From NCBI GenBank assembly GCA_035048815.1, contig JAUCBN010000016.1, forward strand, positions 4,084,501 through 4,148,500: 64,000 nucleotides of DNA, in the 5' to 3' direction. Below the pieces are notes generated by a model. It searched no databases. It had not been told where the DNA came from and saw only the letters and a program-made list of their open reading frames with translations. How positions within the stretch are numbered: position 1 is the stretch's first letter; each line of letters opens with the position of its first letter. This document shows, piece after piece, positions 36,431 through 48,821 of the stretch. A program made the translations under genes and the position numbers. The stretch is from Abelmoschus esculentus (taxonomy: Eukaryota; Streptophyta; Magnoliopsida; Malvales; Malvaceae).

Positions 36431-37646
36431 TGATGAGTGTTCAAAAGTATTGATTTTATTACCCTTTTTACTCATTATTATTGTTATACTTAAGCACATA
36501 ATTAGTTGTATTTTATTATTTTCATGCATTTTCCTTTTATTTCCTTGATTGTCACTTTATTTCCTTGTTTGATTATTTTTTGTTATTTTTGGTAGAAAAG
36601 ATGCTGATGTGGTTTATTTCTTTAATTGCAGAAGGAAATCTTTGATGGAGAGCTATCTATGGAAAGAAGATATGAAAAGATTGAAGGATCAAGCAAAGAA
36701 AGAAATATATATTAGAAAGAGAAATATTCTAACTTGATTATTTTCATGTCTATATTATTCTTTTAACTTTGTTGACCGAAAATCTCCATAAAAAGAGGGG
36801 TTTGCCGTCCAAACAAGATGAGCCGGTCGTGAGAGAGAGTCGATCATAGGAGAGAAGGCTGAAGCGAGAGATCGAAGAGGAAGCAAGTGACAATTGTTTT
36901 TCTTTGTCTCTTTTATTATTTTGAGTGATGAGAGGAATGTTATTTGGCAACCACTGCCCAGCCATGAACTAATTTTAGTTGGCTTGGGTTATTTTTATGT
37001 TATGAATATTTAGTTTGATTTTATTTAAGTGTTTGGTGTGTTCTAAATTGGGGTTTATCTACTCTTGGCAATTAAACTTGTTTGCGAGGGAATCGAGAGA
37101 GGACTCGATAGACGATTTATTTATCCAGATCCGTGAGGATTGGATTCATGAAACGAGTAGATATGGTTCGATCCAAATGCGAAAGAACTAATCCGGCTTA
37201 GGGATAAGTGCAGGATTTCAACGGCTAAGAAAAGCTACGTTTTGCCAAACCTCAAGGATAGTTGCCCAACATTGCCCAGACAATTCCCTCGTCGTCATTG
37301 CCCAAACAATCTACGAACTGACAACTCGGAGAAATGTCATAAGCAATCAGTTGAACCCAATTAGCCCGACAAGTAGGATGGTGCGAGCATCCATTCACGA
37401 AGAAGAAATCATTTGACAATCATTCATAATTCGAAATAACCTAGCCACGCCTCTCTCATTGATTGCTCCAATCTATTTTACTTGTTTGTTTTGTTATTTA
37501 ATTTTAATATTTATTCTATCAAACAATTGTGTCTTTATTTTTCAGTGTAAGAAATTAAAGTTCGGAAGAAGCACCAATCTCTGTGGATACGATACTTTTT
37601 ATACTATAACTTGAACGTGTACACTTGCACGCAATCGCGGAGTACA
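36431..37646 (+). repeat. Right LTR of the Athila-like element
   Basis: It starts TGATGAGTGTTCAAAAG directly after the polypurine tract and ends GCGGAGTACA, followed by the TTTAC target-site duplication. Confidence 0.87.
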
Positions 37647-37955
37647 TTTACCGAACTAAATTGATTGAATATATAGATATAAAAGATTAAAAATATAAAT
37701 TTATAAATTATTTTAGTTCATTGGTTAAAATAAGAGTAAAATAATAATTTAATGACTATCTAAGTAATTTATCATTCTTTTTATTACGTCAAGTCAGGAT
37801 ATCGTCAGTTGTCTAACGACGATTAACACCCAAGTGACCAAATATTAAAAACAAAAACATAAATGATTATAATGTTAATATTTTAAAATTAGTGACAAAA
37901 AGTATACACTTATTAAAGGTCAGTGACCATTTCGATAGTTTATCCTTAATTTATA

Positions 37956-38836
37956 TCACATCTCTTGTAAAATAAAACCCCTGTTTCCAAACCACGTGAA
38001 ACAATCAGCGTGCGGAGCAAAGGTCTTGGCTTAAGTCCTGTCTTGGTCCTCAAGCTATAGCAATTCTGAGTTTGTAATCGAAAATATTATATAAAAAATG
38101 GTTAATTCTCTCGTTTCTCAAAAAATAAAGACAGTTGAAAAAAGATAACTATAAATATTATTTTGGAAATAAATTTCTGTAATTCGTAATTATAATTTAT
38201 ATTGTAAAATATGACAAAAAATAAGATATAATTATACTTTACCTGCCCATCATGTTTAGTAAATTAAAATTTCATGTAATTAGAAGAGTGTAATCACAAC
38301 ATTATGATTGCGCTCTTTATATTACTATGTGACGTCTAAACACTAAATAAATATTTTTTAAAATAAAGCAATTTCTATGAAAAAAAAATAAAACAATTTG
38401 GGGAAAAAGAAAAAGGGAAAATATGTTTATTTAATATATTTATATTATTTTTATTCTTAAGGTAGAGTGATTAAAATAAAATTTTAGATATAATACGTCA
38501 TACGTGAATTTAAATAATTATTTTAGGTATAATACACAAATCTCAAAAAGTTTAAGATTTTCTAATACGTAGATTTATGAATTTAAGTGTTAAGTGTGGA
38601 TTAGTATCCAGATTAGTTAGGATAAAATCTTAAAACCGAAGAGTAATAAAAAAAATTCCACTTTAAGTGGAATCACTGATTATTTGATTGAAACCCAAAA
38701 TTGAACATACGATTAGTTCAATAATCACCCCACTTATTAAACCCTTGATCCTAACCCTAAAGTTTAAGAACAAAGGAGAAAATAGAATAATGGATAAGGC
38801 TATAACCCTGGTACCAAAGAGACAATCCATGGGACC
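37956..38836. other. AT-rich spacer and SEC10 3' untranslated region
   Basis: About 880 bp lie between the Mutator-like element and the SEC10 stop codon. The sequence is AT-rich, with a short perfect palindrome near 38657-38674 (ATTCCACTTTAAGTGGAAT). The part next to 38837 should be the SEC10 3' UTR. No other gene is supported. Confidence 0.5.
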
Positions 38837-41800
38837 TCAACTGGACCATAAGGAGCTAAGCCTGGATGCCAGTTTGGCACTCTTGTAGTCGTCTCGAAGC
38901 TGGATAAACCTGACTAAGCCAATAATACCCCAATCAAAACGACCAACATTCACAATAAACAAAAACATTTCATATAATTTTATACCTAGTAGGTTTGAAA
39001 TTGAAACTTTCAAAACTGTTATCGTTTATTATGAACTGTATATACCTCATTAGAAGATAATTTAAAGTTACAAGTTAAAATAAACCAACCATTTATGTTA
39101 ATTATGTTCTATTAAATTAACATTTTAATGTATAACTGTATGGTTAACTTTGGGTATTTTTTGTATTCGGGTGGTTTTCGAGTTTGGGTTGATCGAGTCG
39201 GGTTTGGATGAGTAACAAGGTTAGATGAGTCTTTGTAGTTCAGGTCATATATGATAGATATAGCCTATAGGACTTCCTTCACATGCATTTCCAGTGAAAA
39301 TGTTTAACCTAGGACTCTCCGGTTCATCATATTGCAGTGCATAAAATTCACCTACTAGATAGTATGAAGTAACAACAAGATGGAGATATAGAACATGATA
39401 CCTTTGTGCGTCTTTCCGGATGCTCGGGGTACCCTCAAACAAAGAGGAGAGACTTTCGGGAGCAACAATAAACACATTGGCCAAGCTGAAGACAAAATAG
39501 TTTATCAGTAAATTGGGACCAAAATATAGAGTTGCAGTGAATCATGAATGGAATAACTTACATGCCAAGGAGTTCAAATTTCTCGTCAACAGAAGGGGCA
39601 TTAAAACTGCGCACGAATTCTCCATACTCGGTTATGTCACGTTTCAGCCTCAATCCTCCGCTGCAAATCAGTACACAAGATTGAAATGACGCATGCAAAC
39701 AAAAATGTACTACTACATCTACAAAATTTTCTATGGTACACATTCAACAACCTATACTAGAACATTCAAAACCATATGCATTACCGTTGCTATTTCACGG
39801 TCTAAAAACAACGGGAAATTGGATCAAGGCAAAATACCTCGGATTAAAAGTGAACTTCATCCAATGATTAATTAGTCCTTTGTACAAGTTATTTCCCTGA
39901 AATGAATATGATAAGCCATTTACTTTCAAGATGTGGTATACAAACCTATAAAAACAGTACAAATAGGAAAAAATATATAGAACAATAAAACACCACATGA
40001 TCCTAATTGGTTTGGAGCTCGAAAGAAAATAGAATTTTTTTTTTACATCAGATCACTTGCATCTAGAGAGCAATACCAATGAAAACTAGCCCTTTGCACA
40101 AGTGATTAACTAGTCAGGTCAATCCCATCCTGCGATTGATTATTGGTTGAAGAGCTTATTAAAATATCCTCTTTTTCTCTTAAATGACCATCTTTGTCCA
40201 AGACAATAGACTTGTTATTCTTATACCTAGAATTTCTTAAAATCCTTTCTCAATGCTAGAGGAAGATATATACATGGAGATTCCACCGGCCTTTAGAAGA
40301 GAGATTAAAGGGAACAAGGTTTGTAAAATGAAAAAGGCACTCTAGGACTCAAGCAGTCTCCAAGGTCTTGGTTCAGTAGATTTGCTAAAGTGATGGTCAA
40401 TACATGGTGCAAACAGAGTTAGGGTTATCACACATTATTCATCAAGCATACGGCCTCAGGGAGAGTTACTGTTCTTTTCGTGTATGTTGATGACATAATT
40501 GTTACTGGGAATGATGAAAAAGAGGAATCCTTAAAAAACTCCTTGGCAAAGGAATTTTAGATCAAAATCTTGGGGAAGTTGAAATACTTTCTTGGGATAG
40601 AAGTAGCTAGATCTCAGCAAGGTATCTTCATTTCCCAACAGAAGTATGAAGTTGACATCTTGATGGAAACGAGCAAATTAGCTTGCAAACCTGCTTCGAT
40701 TCCAATTGAGTCCAATCACAAACTTTGAGAGAAAAAGGATGAGAAGGTCATGGATAAGGAAAGGTTTCAGAAATTGGTTGGGAAAATAATATACTTGGCA
40801 CACACTCACCTAGACATTGCCTATGGTGTGAGCATAGTAAGTCGGTTCATGCACAACCCTAAGAAAGTTCACCTATGAGCAATAATAGACCAGATACTCC
40901 ACTACCTAAAAGCTAATCCAGGAAAGGGAATTTTATTCAAGAGAAGAACAGCTAATTCCCGAAGCATACACTGATGCAGACTATGCATAACGTTCTACAA
41001 CAGGTTATTGCACTTTCTTAGGTGGTAATTTGGTCACGTGGAGGAGTAAGAAACAAAATGTAGTAGCTCGGTGAAGTGCAGAAGCAGAATTTAGGGCAAC
41101 GACTCACAAACACCTATGGTTGAAGATCATCATCCTTAAGACCTTAAGATAAAGTGGGAGGAACCTATGAGGTTATACTACGACAATAAGTCAGCCAACG
41201 ATATTGCACATAACCCAGTACAACATGACAGGACAAAGCACGTCAAGATCGATAGACACTTTATAAAGAGAAGTTAGATAACAAGTTGATTTGTACTCCC
41301 TATGTGTCTACAAAGGAGCAACTGACAGTATGTGTTAACAAAAGGACTGAGTGCTAATGACTTCTCAACGATTATATCCAAGCTAGGAATGGATGATATC
41401 CATTCAACAACTTGAGTGTTGGAAAACCGACAATCTTCTTTAGGAATGTTTTGACTTTTTTGTAATCTTTTAGAAAAAGGAGATTAGTTATGGATATTCC
41501 TTGATAACTGGATCTGGTTTAAGCGTAGAATTTTTTCCCTAATTTATTGCTGATCTATACCCAATTAACGTACCATGTATATATATATATATATATACAC
41601 ACACACCTTTGTGCATAATGAAAAAGAGGACAGAAAATTTGGTCACGTGGAGGAGTAAGAAACAAAATGTAGTAGCTCGGTGAAGTGCAGAAGCAGAATT
41701 TAGGGCAACGACTCACAAACACCTATGGTTGAAGATCATCATCCTTAAGACCTTAAGATAAAGTGGGAGGAACCTATGAGGTTATACTACGACAATAAGT

Positions 41801-42186
41801 CAGCCAACGATATTGCACATAACCCAGTACAACATGACAGGACAAAGCACGTCAAGATCGATAGACACTTTATAAAGAGAAGTTAGATAACAAGTTGATT
41901 TGTACTCCCTATGTGTCTACAAAGGAGCAACTGACAGTATGTGTTAACAAAAGGACTGAGTGCTAATGACTTCTCAACGATTATATCCAAGCTAGGAATG
42001 GATGATATCCATTCAACAACTTGAGTGTTGGAAAACCGACAATCTTCTTTAGGAATGTTTTGACTTTTTTGTAATCTTTTAGAAAAAGGAGATTAGTTAT
42101 GGATATTCCTTGATAACTGGATCTGGTTTAAGCGTAGAATTTTTTCCCTAATTTATTGCTGATCTATACCCAATTAACGTACCATG

Positions 42187-42217
<31 letters not shown>

Positions 42218-45200
42218 CTTTGTGCATAATGAAAAAGAGGACAGAAAATTTACCCCTCGTTTCTTGTCATGGTGTTTAACTTCCCCCCATGTTCCCATTA
42301 GCTCTATTTTATAGGAATTTAGCTTTGTTTCCAGCAAATAATAGTTTAGGCTGTTTATTATAAATAGGCTAGATTTATTTTTTTAGTTGTAGTCATGATT
42401 ATCATTATTATTTGAATTCTACTAATTATAGTTGCAATAGTGTTAAGACTTAAGATTCTTCACTGTTACAAATTATCGATATCTATTTTCACCATTTCTT
42501 TCCTTTGAAATTTAGCTCCTATCACGATGATGCATCACTTAAAAAAAACTCATACAAATGAAGGTATGAAGGACAAAAACCAAGTTTGTGTGAATCGAGT
42601 GAAGGGATGAAGGGTTCAATGAAGTTCTTGATGTGAGAAAGAAATTTGTTCAAAATTGAGTGTAGATTGAGAGTAATTTAGTACACTCAAAGTCAAAGAA
42701 ATATCTAAACAATAATCAAGGGAATAACAAATTATAAACATCATACCAGTTCAGTCAGGAATGCTTGTTTGTTAAGACCCTCTAATGCAGTGAATGCAGC
42801 CTCGAGGACCCGAGAAAGATAAGCAACAACTCTAGACATGGAAAAGAACACAAAAGAGAGAGATTTTAAAAAAATTGCATTTTACATCAGCGTGGCTAAA
42901 TAAGAGATCTATTGTGAAACTGAATTTATTTACTTCAATTATCAAGTAGACAACAAAGAGTGCAATAGCTGAAGCTACAATACGTGCAAAATGTAATAGG
43001 AAAAAGTCTTGAATTATGTTTCAGAATCATTCAGTTTTGCATACAATGAGATTCTAATGCTATCAAAAGAGTTGACTAGAAACTTATATTACTTGGACTC
43101 GTGTGTGAGTGTTGGATAAAAACATACATCTAACACCGGTATGGTAAGATATTTTCTTAGTTTTTCCTTGTACTTGAGGATCTGTGGAGGTCATGTACCC
43201 ATACACATGAGTTGGACACAAGTACTAACCTTGTGCATGCATTTGTTGGACGATGATCATGAACCATTCCGTCATCAGGTGAGTGGTAATCAGCTGCCTT
43301 TTGCTCAACAGTTAACAACCGCTCAACCTACAAAATGGGTTTGACCTAGATAAGTACAATGGATAATAAAAAAACTAAGAGAGTAAATAAACAGGCACCA
43401 TCTAATAGCTTGGAGAGAACAAAAATAGAGTTAAGAAAATATGCACCAATAAGTGGGTGAAAATGGAATAATAGAAAGATAACAAGTCTATAAAGAAAAA
43501 TAATAACTCAAATATTTAGCCAATGTCTAAAGCTAAGGTTCTGCAACTATTCATTTTCCTTCAAGTACTAAAATCTGTGGATCCACTAGACATAGGAATG
43601 GAAGTTTAATCTGCCAAATAAAAAAAAATCTGTTTTATTCAGTATATCTATGTCGAACATATCTAAATAGAAGAGACCAAAAGGAACTTACCTCGGCCAT
43701 CAAAGTTTCAATGCATTGCTGAAGCCCTTTATAAGCAGCACCCTCTGCGCTAGACATTGCTGTTGCCATTTCTTCGCAAGCAGCATAATGAGCACCATCC
43801 ACAGGCAATAAGAGACGAGATATAGAATTTGCAAAGTACTGCAGAAGAAAGGTAAGATTGATTCAAAATCACGAAACTAAAATATCTGTTCACTTGTGAA
43901 CTTTGCTACATGAAACAACCAAGACATCGAACATACTTGCTGAATTATGACCACACTACTGCCAGAACGTTGTATTGCGACCATGAAGGCTTTGAAACTG
44001 CTTTCACCGGCAGCTGCAGCAGCTTCTGCCTGCTCATCGATTAATTAAGCACCCTTATTTCCTTTTATTGTTAAACTGAAAATTAAAATGGATAAGATAA
44101 ATCATAATCAGTTATATACCTGAGAAGTAGCTGCAGCAGCCACCCTTCTACTAACACTTGTACCTATCACAAATCTTTCCCTCAAGCTTGCAGCTTCAGT
44201 CAAGCTATCTCTAGCCCGTACAAGTCTTTCAGTTATGTATTGGCTAACCTGAAAAATGAGACATTGCAGTAAATGTATTGGCTAACCTGAGGATTGATTT
44301 GCTTAATTAACCAACTTACTTGATTGAGTAGGCAAGTGAACACTGCTCTTACATTGGCTGCAAGTGTAGCTGGCTGTCAAAGACATTACAATGAATTACT
44401 CGTTGATGACATTTAAATCATTATATATGGTTTCTTTCTCTCCAACCACCCTTATTTTCTTTTTACCAAACCATCATTTTGTTTCATATTTCATATATTT
44501 AATCATGTCACTGAAGCAATACTTTATTTATAATGTACCAGCCATGGTGGTGGATAAGGCCTTTGAATTGCACTGTTTCAAAGTTTTGAAATAACATATT
44601 ATCCCAGTATTTTCAGTCACGTCTCTTGACAGGCACAAAAATTGCACAGAACTAAGTGAGCATGATGTAACAGATAAATTATTACCAACAAAGAAAATAA
44701 CGTGCATCTGGCTATTGCTTCTTCATTCCACCGCACAAACTCGGTTACGGCTTCAACAGAAATCTCTTGAGGGGGGGAAGAGGCCATTGAAGCCCCTTTA
44801 GAACGCCCTATTGTTCCACTTAGCTCAGAGAGTGTCTGGCTTTCAGCACGCAGTTCTTCCAACTGCACAGCATCACGGATGTTACATACTGCAGCAATGA
44901 AGCAAATCAAGCATTGCACTTTTAGTAGAACAACTGAATGTAAACCTTTGCTTGATACAATTGTTTAAGAGAAGCTTGCTCATGTTCAGGATATTCATCC
45001 TTGTGAGAAGAAAAAAGAGACTCCGCAAGACCTGTAATAAAAAACAAATTTCTGATGTAGTCATAAAAGGAGCATAAAATAGCTATTGGGTGTGGTTACT
45101 TTCACATTTGTTTGAATCACATCACCTCTCTTGATTGTAATGCCACATTATACATTCCATTTAATATTTCCAAATTCATCCAACACAAGCATCATCTATT

Positions 45201-48200
45201 TTGGTCTTTTTTTTTGTTAAATCCCACCAGTAGTTCCAAATAACATCTACTTTAATCAATAAATGAATAATAATATATCTGATTCCAAAAACACATTTAA
45301 CATTATAAAAGGAATATGCTCAACAAGGTGATTTGCAAAGGAGCTACTGTGATATTGTTACCTTCAACATCCAAATCACCACATCCAACAGCTCGCAGGT
45401 CCCTAGCAAGATCTTGAGTCTTCTCATAAGCGACAGCTAACACTCTCAGATACTGAAGCCTCAAGTGAAATATGATATAAAGTTAATCGCCACTTCTACT
45501 TACCATTATAATAAATACAAATGGATGCATCTTCTATAAGTTACTCACCAATAAAATCCCACCTTCCTCCACTGGACGGGGATGTGCAAGAGATGGCTTC
45601 TCCAATAATTTATCCATAAGAGAAGTAACTCGCTGTTCCAAAACTCGCTGCAAGTGACATAGGACACCAGCCATAATTAGAAGAAAAAAAATCATAATGA
45701 CACTGCATGTACATTGAGAAAATGAAATAACATGCGAACATGGACATAATCATCAAGGCACCTGAACTAAGATTGACATAACATCATTAGGAGAAGGGAA
45801 TACTGCCATAATTGTGGCAGCTTCTTTTCGTACAGTGTCTGCAGAAGAAACAACATAGATACAAGAATTCTGTTCATGAATTGAAGCCCTTCAATTTACA
45901 TAAATATAACTAATCTCTTGACCTGTAATTTCTTTGTATAATTTAGAAAGACCACGAGCAACATAGTTAGGAGAAATTTGGTCGCCCAGAACTAAATTAG
46001 TGTCTGAATTCATCACTTCCACATCAATGAACATTGGACGGGTTGCAACATAATGTTGCATGGCACTAGTGCCCCTGTTGAACTGCAATTTGCAGAATCA
46101 GACATTCCAAATTGATTAACACGACTCTTTCATAAAATTTATAATTTATAATAGAACAAATTGATAACGGATTTACAATTTATAATACCTGAGATAAAAT
46201 TTTAGCACATTCAGACATGGTAGACAATTCCCTTCTCTGTGATGCAGCATCAAACTTAGCCAACAATCTGTTCTCCAGTTCTACAGAGATTTAGCAAAAA
46301 CGATAAATCCACATGGGAAACTTGATAAACTTGTCATGAAAAGATAGGCAAACCCATTATAAGACAGAATATAGTAGATTCTTTCCCTTTAAATTTTAAT
46401 TCTAAAGCTTCCATAAAGGACCAAGATGATCAAATGAACTTAGGTAAAATGACTAAGTCTTTTAGGTTACTAAAGTTTTTTTATCAAAATTCTCCTCACA
46501 AACTAAAGAGTCACTCATTAACTCTTTTACCATTCTCATAGATCATAAGGGCTTCATACTAGAACAGTGAAAAACAGTAGCAATACCATTGCAGTACTCC
46601 TGAAGATTACCAACTGCAACTTCCAATCCTCTGCTGGCAGTTGCACCAGCCCCAACTGATGGCATAGCTCTTGATATGTCCTCCTCAGCAAATGATCCTA
46701 GGGAAGGTAAAAAGTTGTTCACAAAGTAGTTAGTAGCATAAAAAAATCATGTTCCAAAGTCTGTACTCTGTAGATAGAAATAAGTTGTCAATATTAGAAT
46801 ATGTTACAACTCGGGAGTTAAAATTTCAAACAGTTTTTACCCTATCAAATTCATGATTATCACATGCAGTCACTCCTTTTCATGTACACATCTGGTAACG
46901 AAAAAGCTTGTGAATCTGTGCAACAACTAAAGATTTACAAAAGTAAAGTCATCTTACGCAATTTCTGTGCAATTGATGCAGCCTCAGCAACACGGCTATC
47001 ATCAGAAAATAGAGGTGAAAGTTTCGTTAGATCCCCTGGGCTACTATTAAACTCCATCAGGTACTGCAAGTGAGAAAATTTTGAAGGTGTGTTAATGCAA
47101 TTTAAGCAATATATAGGACACAAATAGACTACCAATACCTTTACGAGTTCTATGGTTTGACTAGCAGTTTCACGCTGAGCATCTGCATTCTGAATACAAA
47201 AGATAACAATAAATTCACCTACGAAATGCTATCAAATTAGCAAAATGACAACACCAACAAGTAGTCAAGTAGCAAATACATAGTTATTACTAGCCGAAAT
47301 AATGGATAATCTTACCTGCAAATGATCTCCCACTTTCGCAGCAGTCTGTCCAACGCTTGAAATTCGTGAATCCAACCTTGCAAAGCTGTTGAATAAGCCA
47401 TCTACGCCTTTTTCCAGCTAGAGAATAATGAGAACTAAAACTAATCAGTTTACCATCCAAACTCATATTAGATTCACATTTACCTAAAAAATTGTAATTT
47501 TGAAAGATCTTAAAAGTTTTCTCGGTTTTTTGACGTAATGGCATGTTGTGGTTCAAGTCAAGGTAAAATAGTTAAGGCAGACTGTTTTAAAATAAAAACA
47601 AGAAGAATTTATCTCAATATTCACCAGAAAACTGTTGAAGTTTAGGCATGAAAGAAATAGTTTCTTCTTTGACATTTTTACGTAATGATTTAAAAGAGGA
47701 AGCATGAAGGAACTCTAAAAAATGACCTCATTTAGTGTCTTCCGGTGCTTAGCATCTTGAGTAGAAACCTCTTTCTTGAGATTGTTGAGCTTTCCATCAA
47801 TCTTCAACCAACACCAAGAAAATTAAACATTAATATGAATCCTGCAGGATTCATCAAACCCATATTACAGAACACACCTGCTTGCGAAGATCAATCAACT
47901 CTTTACAAGAATCCTTGAACAGTGACAATAGGGCATCTACTTCCGGAAATTGAGGTGCAGAGATTCCTTGAGAAACTTTTGTCGCATCAGAAGTTGTACG
48001 GGTATGTCCATTTGGCAGAGCATCAGTCCCTCCAATGCCGTGTCCATCTGCTGAATCTGCTTCATCTTCTTGTAAAGATGGCAGGATCTCTTTAACCAAG
48101 TTGCCGAATAATGCATCAAAGGAAAAATCACCCTACCAATTGACTTTCGATCATAAACTTATCCAATGAATTTAATGAGCAAAATAGGAGAGGTTATGTC

Positions 48201-48821
48201 AATTTTTAATTCAAAGCATTGAAGAATTAATTGCACCAAACATCCCCAAACTATGGTTCAATTTCTAAATTGGTCTCTAAACTTGAAAAACATTCTAATT
48301 GACTCCACAAACTATCAGTAATATCTCAATTAGGTCTTTCCATTAGCCATTTTGTTAATTTTTCTGTCAGGTGTTAGATGGTAGCAGGTGTCACCATATG
48401 TTTGCAACACTAGTTTGTTTTTCATACTTCGTTTTTTCCATTGCTCTTTTTAATTCTTTTTTTTTCATAAATGTAAGAATTAAGTATATAAGGGAAAGGG
48501 GAATATTTTTAAAAGAAAAAACAAAAACTTGTGCCACTATTACATGACATGGGTAACCAACTAACATTTAATGAAAAGTGAACAAAATAGCAAATGGAAG
48601 CACGTGATTGGAACAATATTGATAGTTTAAGATTTAATTAGAACATTTTGAAGTTTAATAAACTGACAGTATTTGACTAACAATTAGGGAACATTTGGTG
48701 CAATTAACACTACATTGAATAATTTTGTGGTTTGATTGAATTGATTCATTACCTTAAAGTCATCAATGTTCAGGATGAGCGGAAGATTGCTTACAGAAGA
48801 AGATTTTGACCTATGTGGCAT
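38837..48821 (-). CDS. SEC10: Exocyst complex subunit SEC10
   Basis: SEC10 is part of the octameric exocyst, which tethers secretory vesicles to the plasma membrane. Twenty-four exons give 823 residues: 48753-48821, 47878-48132, 47727-47801, 47316-47417, 47139-47189, 46958-47063, 46587-46697, 46189-46280, 45923-46082, 45762-45838, 45549-45647, 45362-45452, 44946-45031, 44686-44862, 44320-44373, 44120-44248, 43937-44029, 43692-43838, 43230-43327, 42747-42831, 39838-39896, 39562-39660, 39402-39485 and 38837-38909. Hallmarks are LPLILNIDDFKGDFSFDALF, FPEVDALLSLFKDSCKELID, STQDAKHRKTLNELEKGVDG, FNRGTSAMQHYVATRPMFID, AVGCGDLDVEG, FSSHKDEYPEHEQASLKQLY, HDHRPTNACTRVVAYLSRVL and FNPSGGLRLKRDITEYGEF. 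The ATG at 48821 directly follows TAG, an in-frame stop that may also be an intron acceptor. Intron 20 (39897-42746) carries a copia remnant. Exon phases agree throughout. Confidence 0.95.
40230..42252 (+). mobile_element. 5'-truncated Ty1/copia remnant in SEC10 intron 20
   Basis: Opposite to the host gene there is copia polymerase text: an EEDIYMEIPPAF-like stretch at about 40261, LKQSPRSWFSRFAKV-like at about 40350, the reverse transcriptase catalytic YVDDIIVTGND at about 40480, FLGIEVARSQQGIFISQQKYEVD at about 40590, and RNase H-type text around 40960-41400. Frameshifts and stops break it. A probable 3' LTR begins TGTTGGAAAACC at 41417 and contains a (TA)n/(CA)n tract. The 3' 610 bp are present twice in tandem. 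The 5' LTR, gag and integrase are absent. Confidence 0.82.
41032..42251 (+). repeat. Near-perfect ~610-bp tandem duplication inside the copia remnant
   Basis: Copy 1 (41032-41640, 609 bp) and copy 2 (41641-42251, 611 bp) start GGTCACGTGGAGGAGTAAG and end GGACAGAAAATTT. Reading line by line I find no difference except one extra AT in the microsatellite of copy 2. The left edge, the junction and the right edge all have AATTT, so the duplication has 5-bp microhomology at its breakpoints. Each copy includes the RNase H end and the start of the LTR. Confidence 0.92.
43085..43222 (+). repeat. Short dispersed repeat, copy B (SEC10 intron 19)
   Basis: It starts TATATTACTTGGACTCGTGTGTGAGTG, sharing the start of copies at 20107 and 57983 (the latter inverted), with related GTACCCATACACATGAGTTGGACACAAGTAC-like text further in. 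The usual end motif is missing because the exon 19 splice donor lies immediately beyond it, so this copy looks 3'-truncated or diverged. Confidence 0.45.

Larger units (their letters stand above)
32200..37646 (+). mobile_element. Non-autonomous Ty3/gypsy (Athila/Tat-like) LTR retrotransposon
   Basis: The element is 5.4 kb, with long LTRs of 1213 bp (32200-33412) and 1216 bp (36431-37646) differing at roughly 50 positions by eye. A perfect 5-bp target-site duplication TTTAC lies at 32195-32199 and 37647-37651. The primer-binding site TGGCGCCGTTGTCGGGGA (33433-33450) pairs with the 3' end of plant tRNA-Asp with one mismatch, and the polypurine tract TTTGGGGGTG abuts the right LTR. These two features are typical of Athila/Tat relatives. 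The 3-kb interior holds only a broken gag-like region and no protease, polymerase or integrase, so mobility must have depended on a related autonomous element. Confidence 0.88.
31825..37945. mobile_element. Mutator-like non-autonomous element, split by a later LTR insertion
   Basis: The terminal inverted repeats read GGTAAATTATCGAAATGG on the left and GGATAAACTATCGAAATGG as reverse complement of the right end (one indel, one mismatch). Similarity extends inward (left 31840-31965 against right 37660-37920). A perfect 10-bp direct repeat TTAATTTATA flanks it (31815-31824 and 37946-37955), within the 9-11 bp range of Mutator-like elements. Removing the LTR element at 32200-37646 and one copy of its 5-bp duplication leaves about 670 bp with no transposase. 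Confidence 0.78.

Noticed and set aside
36750..36965. Minus-strand ORF MAGQWLPNNIPLITQNNKRD, also present at 32531-32731
   Set aside because: The pair is simply the same antisense frame in both LTRs; duplication does not imply coding.
41574..41610. (TA)n(CA)n tract considered as a regulatory feature
   Set aside because: A simple microsatellite inside an LTR remnant, duplicated together with its surroundings.
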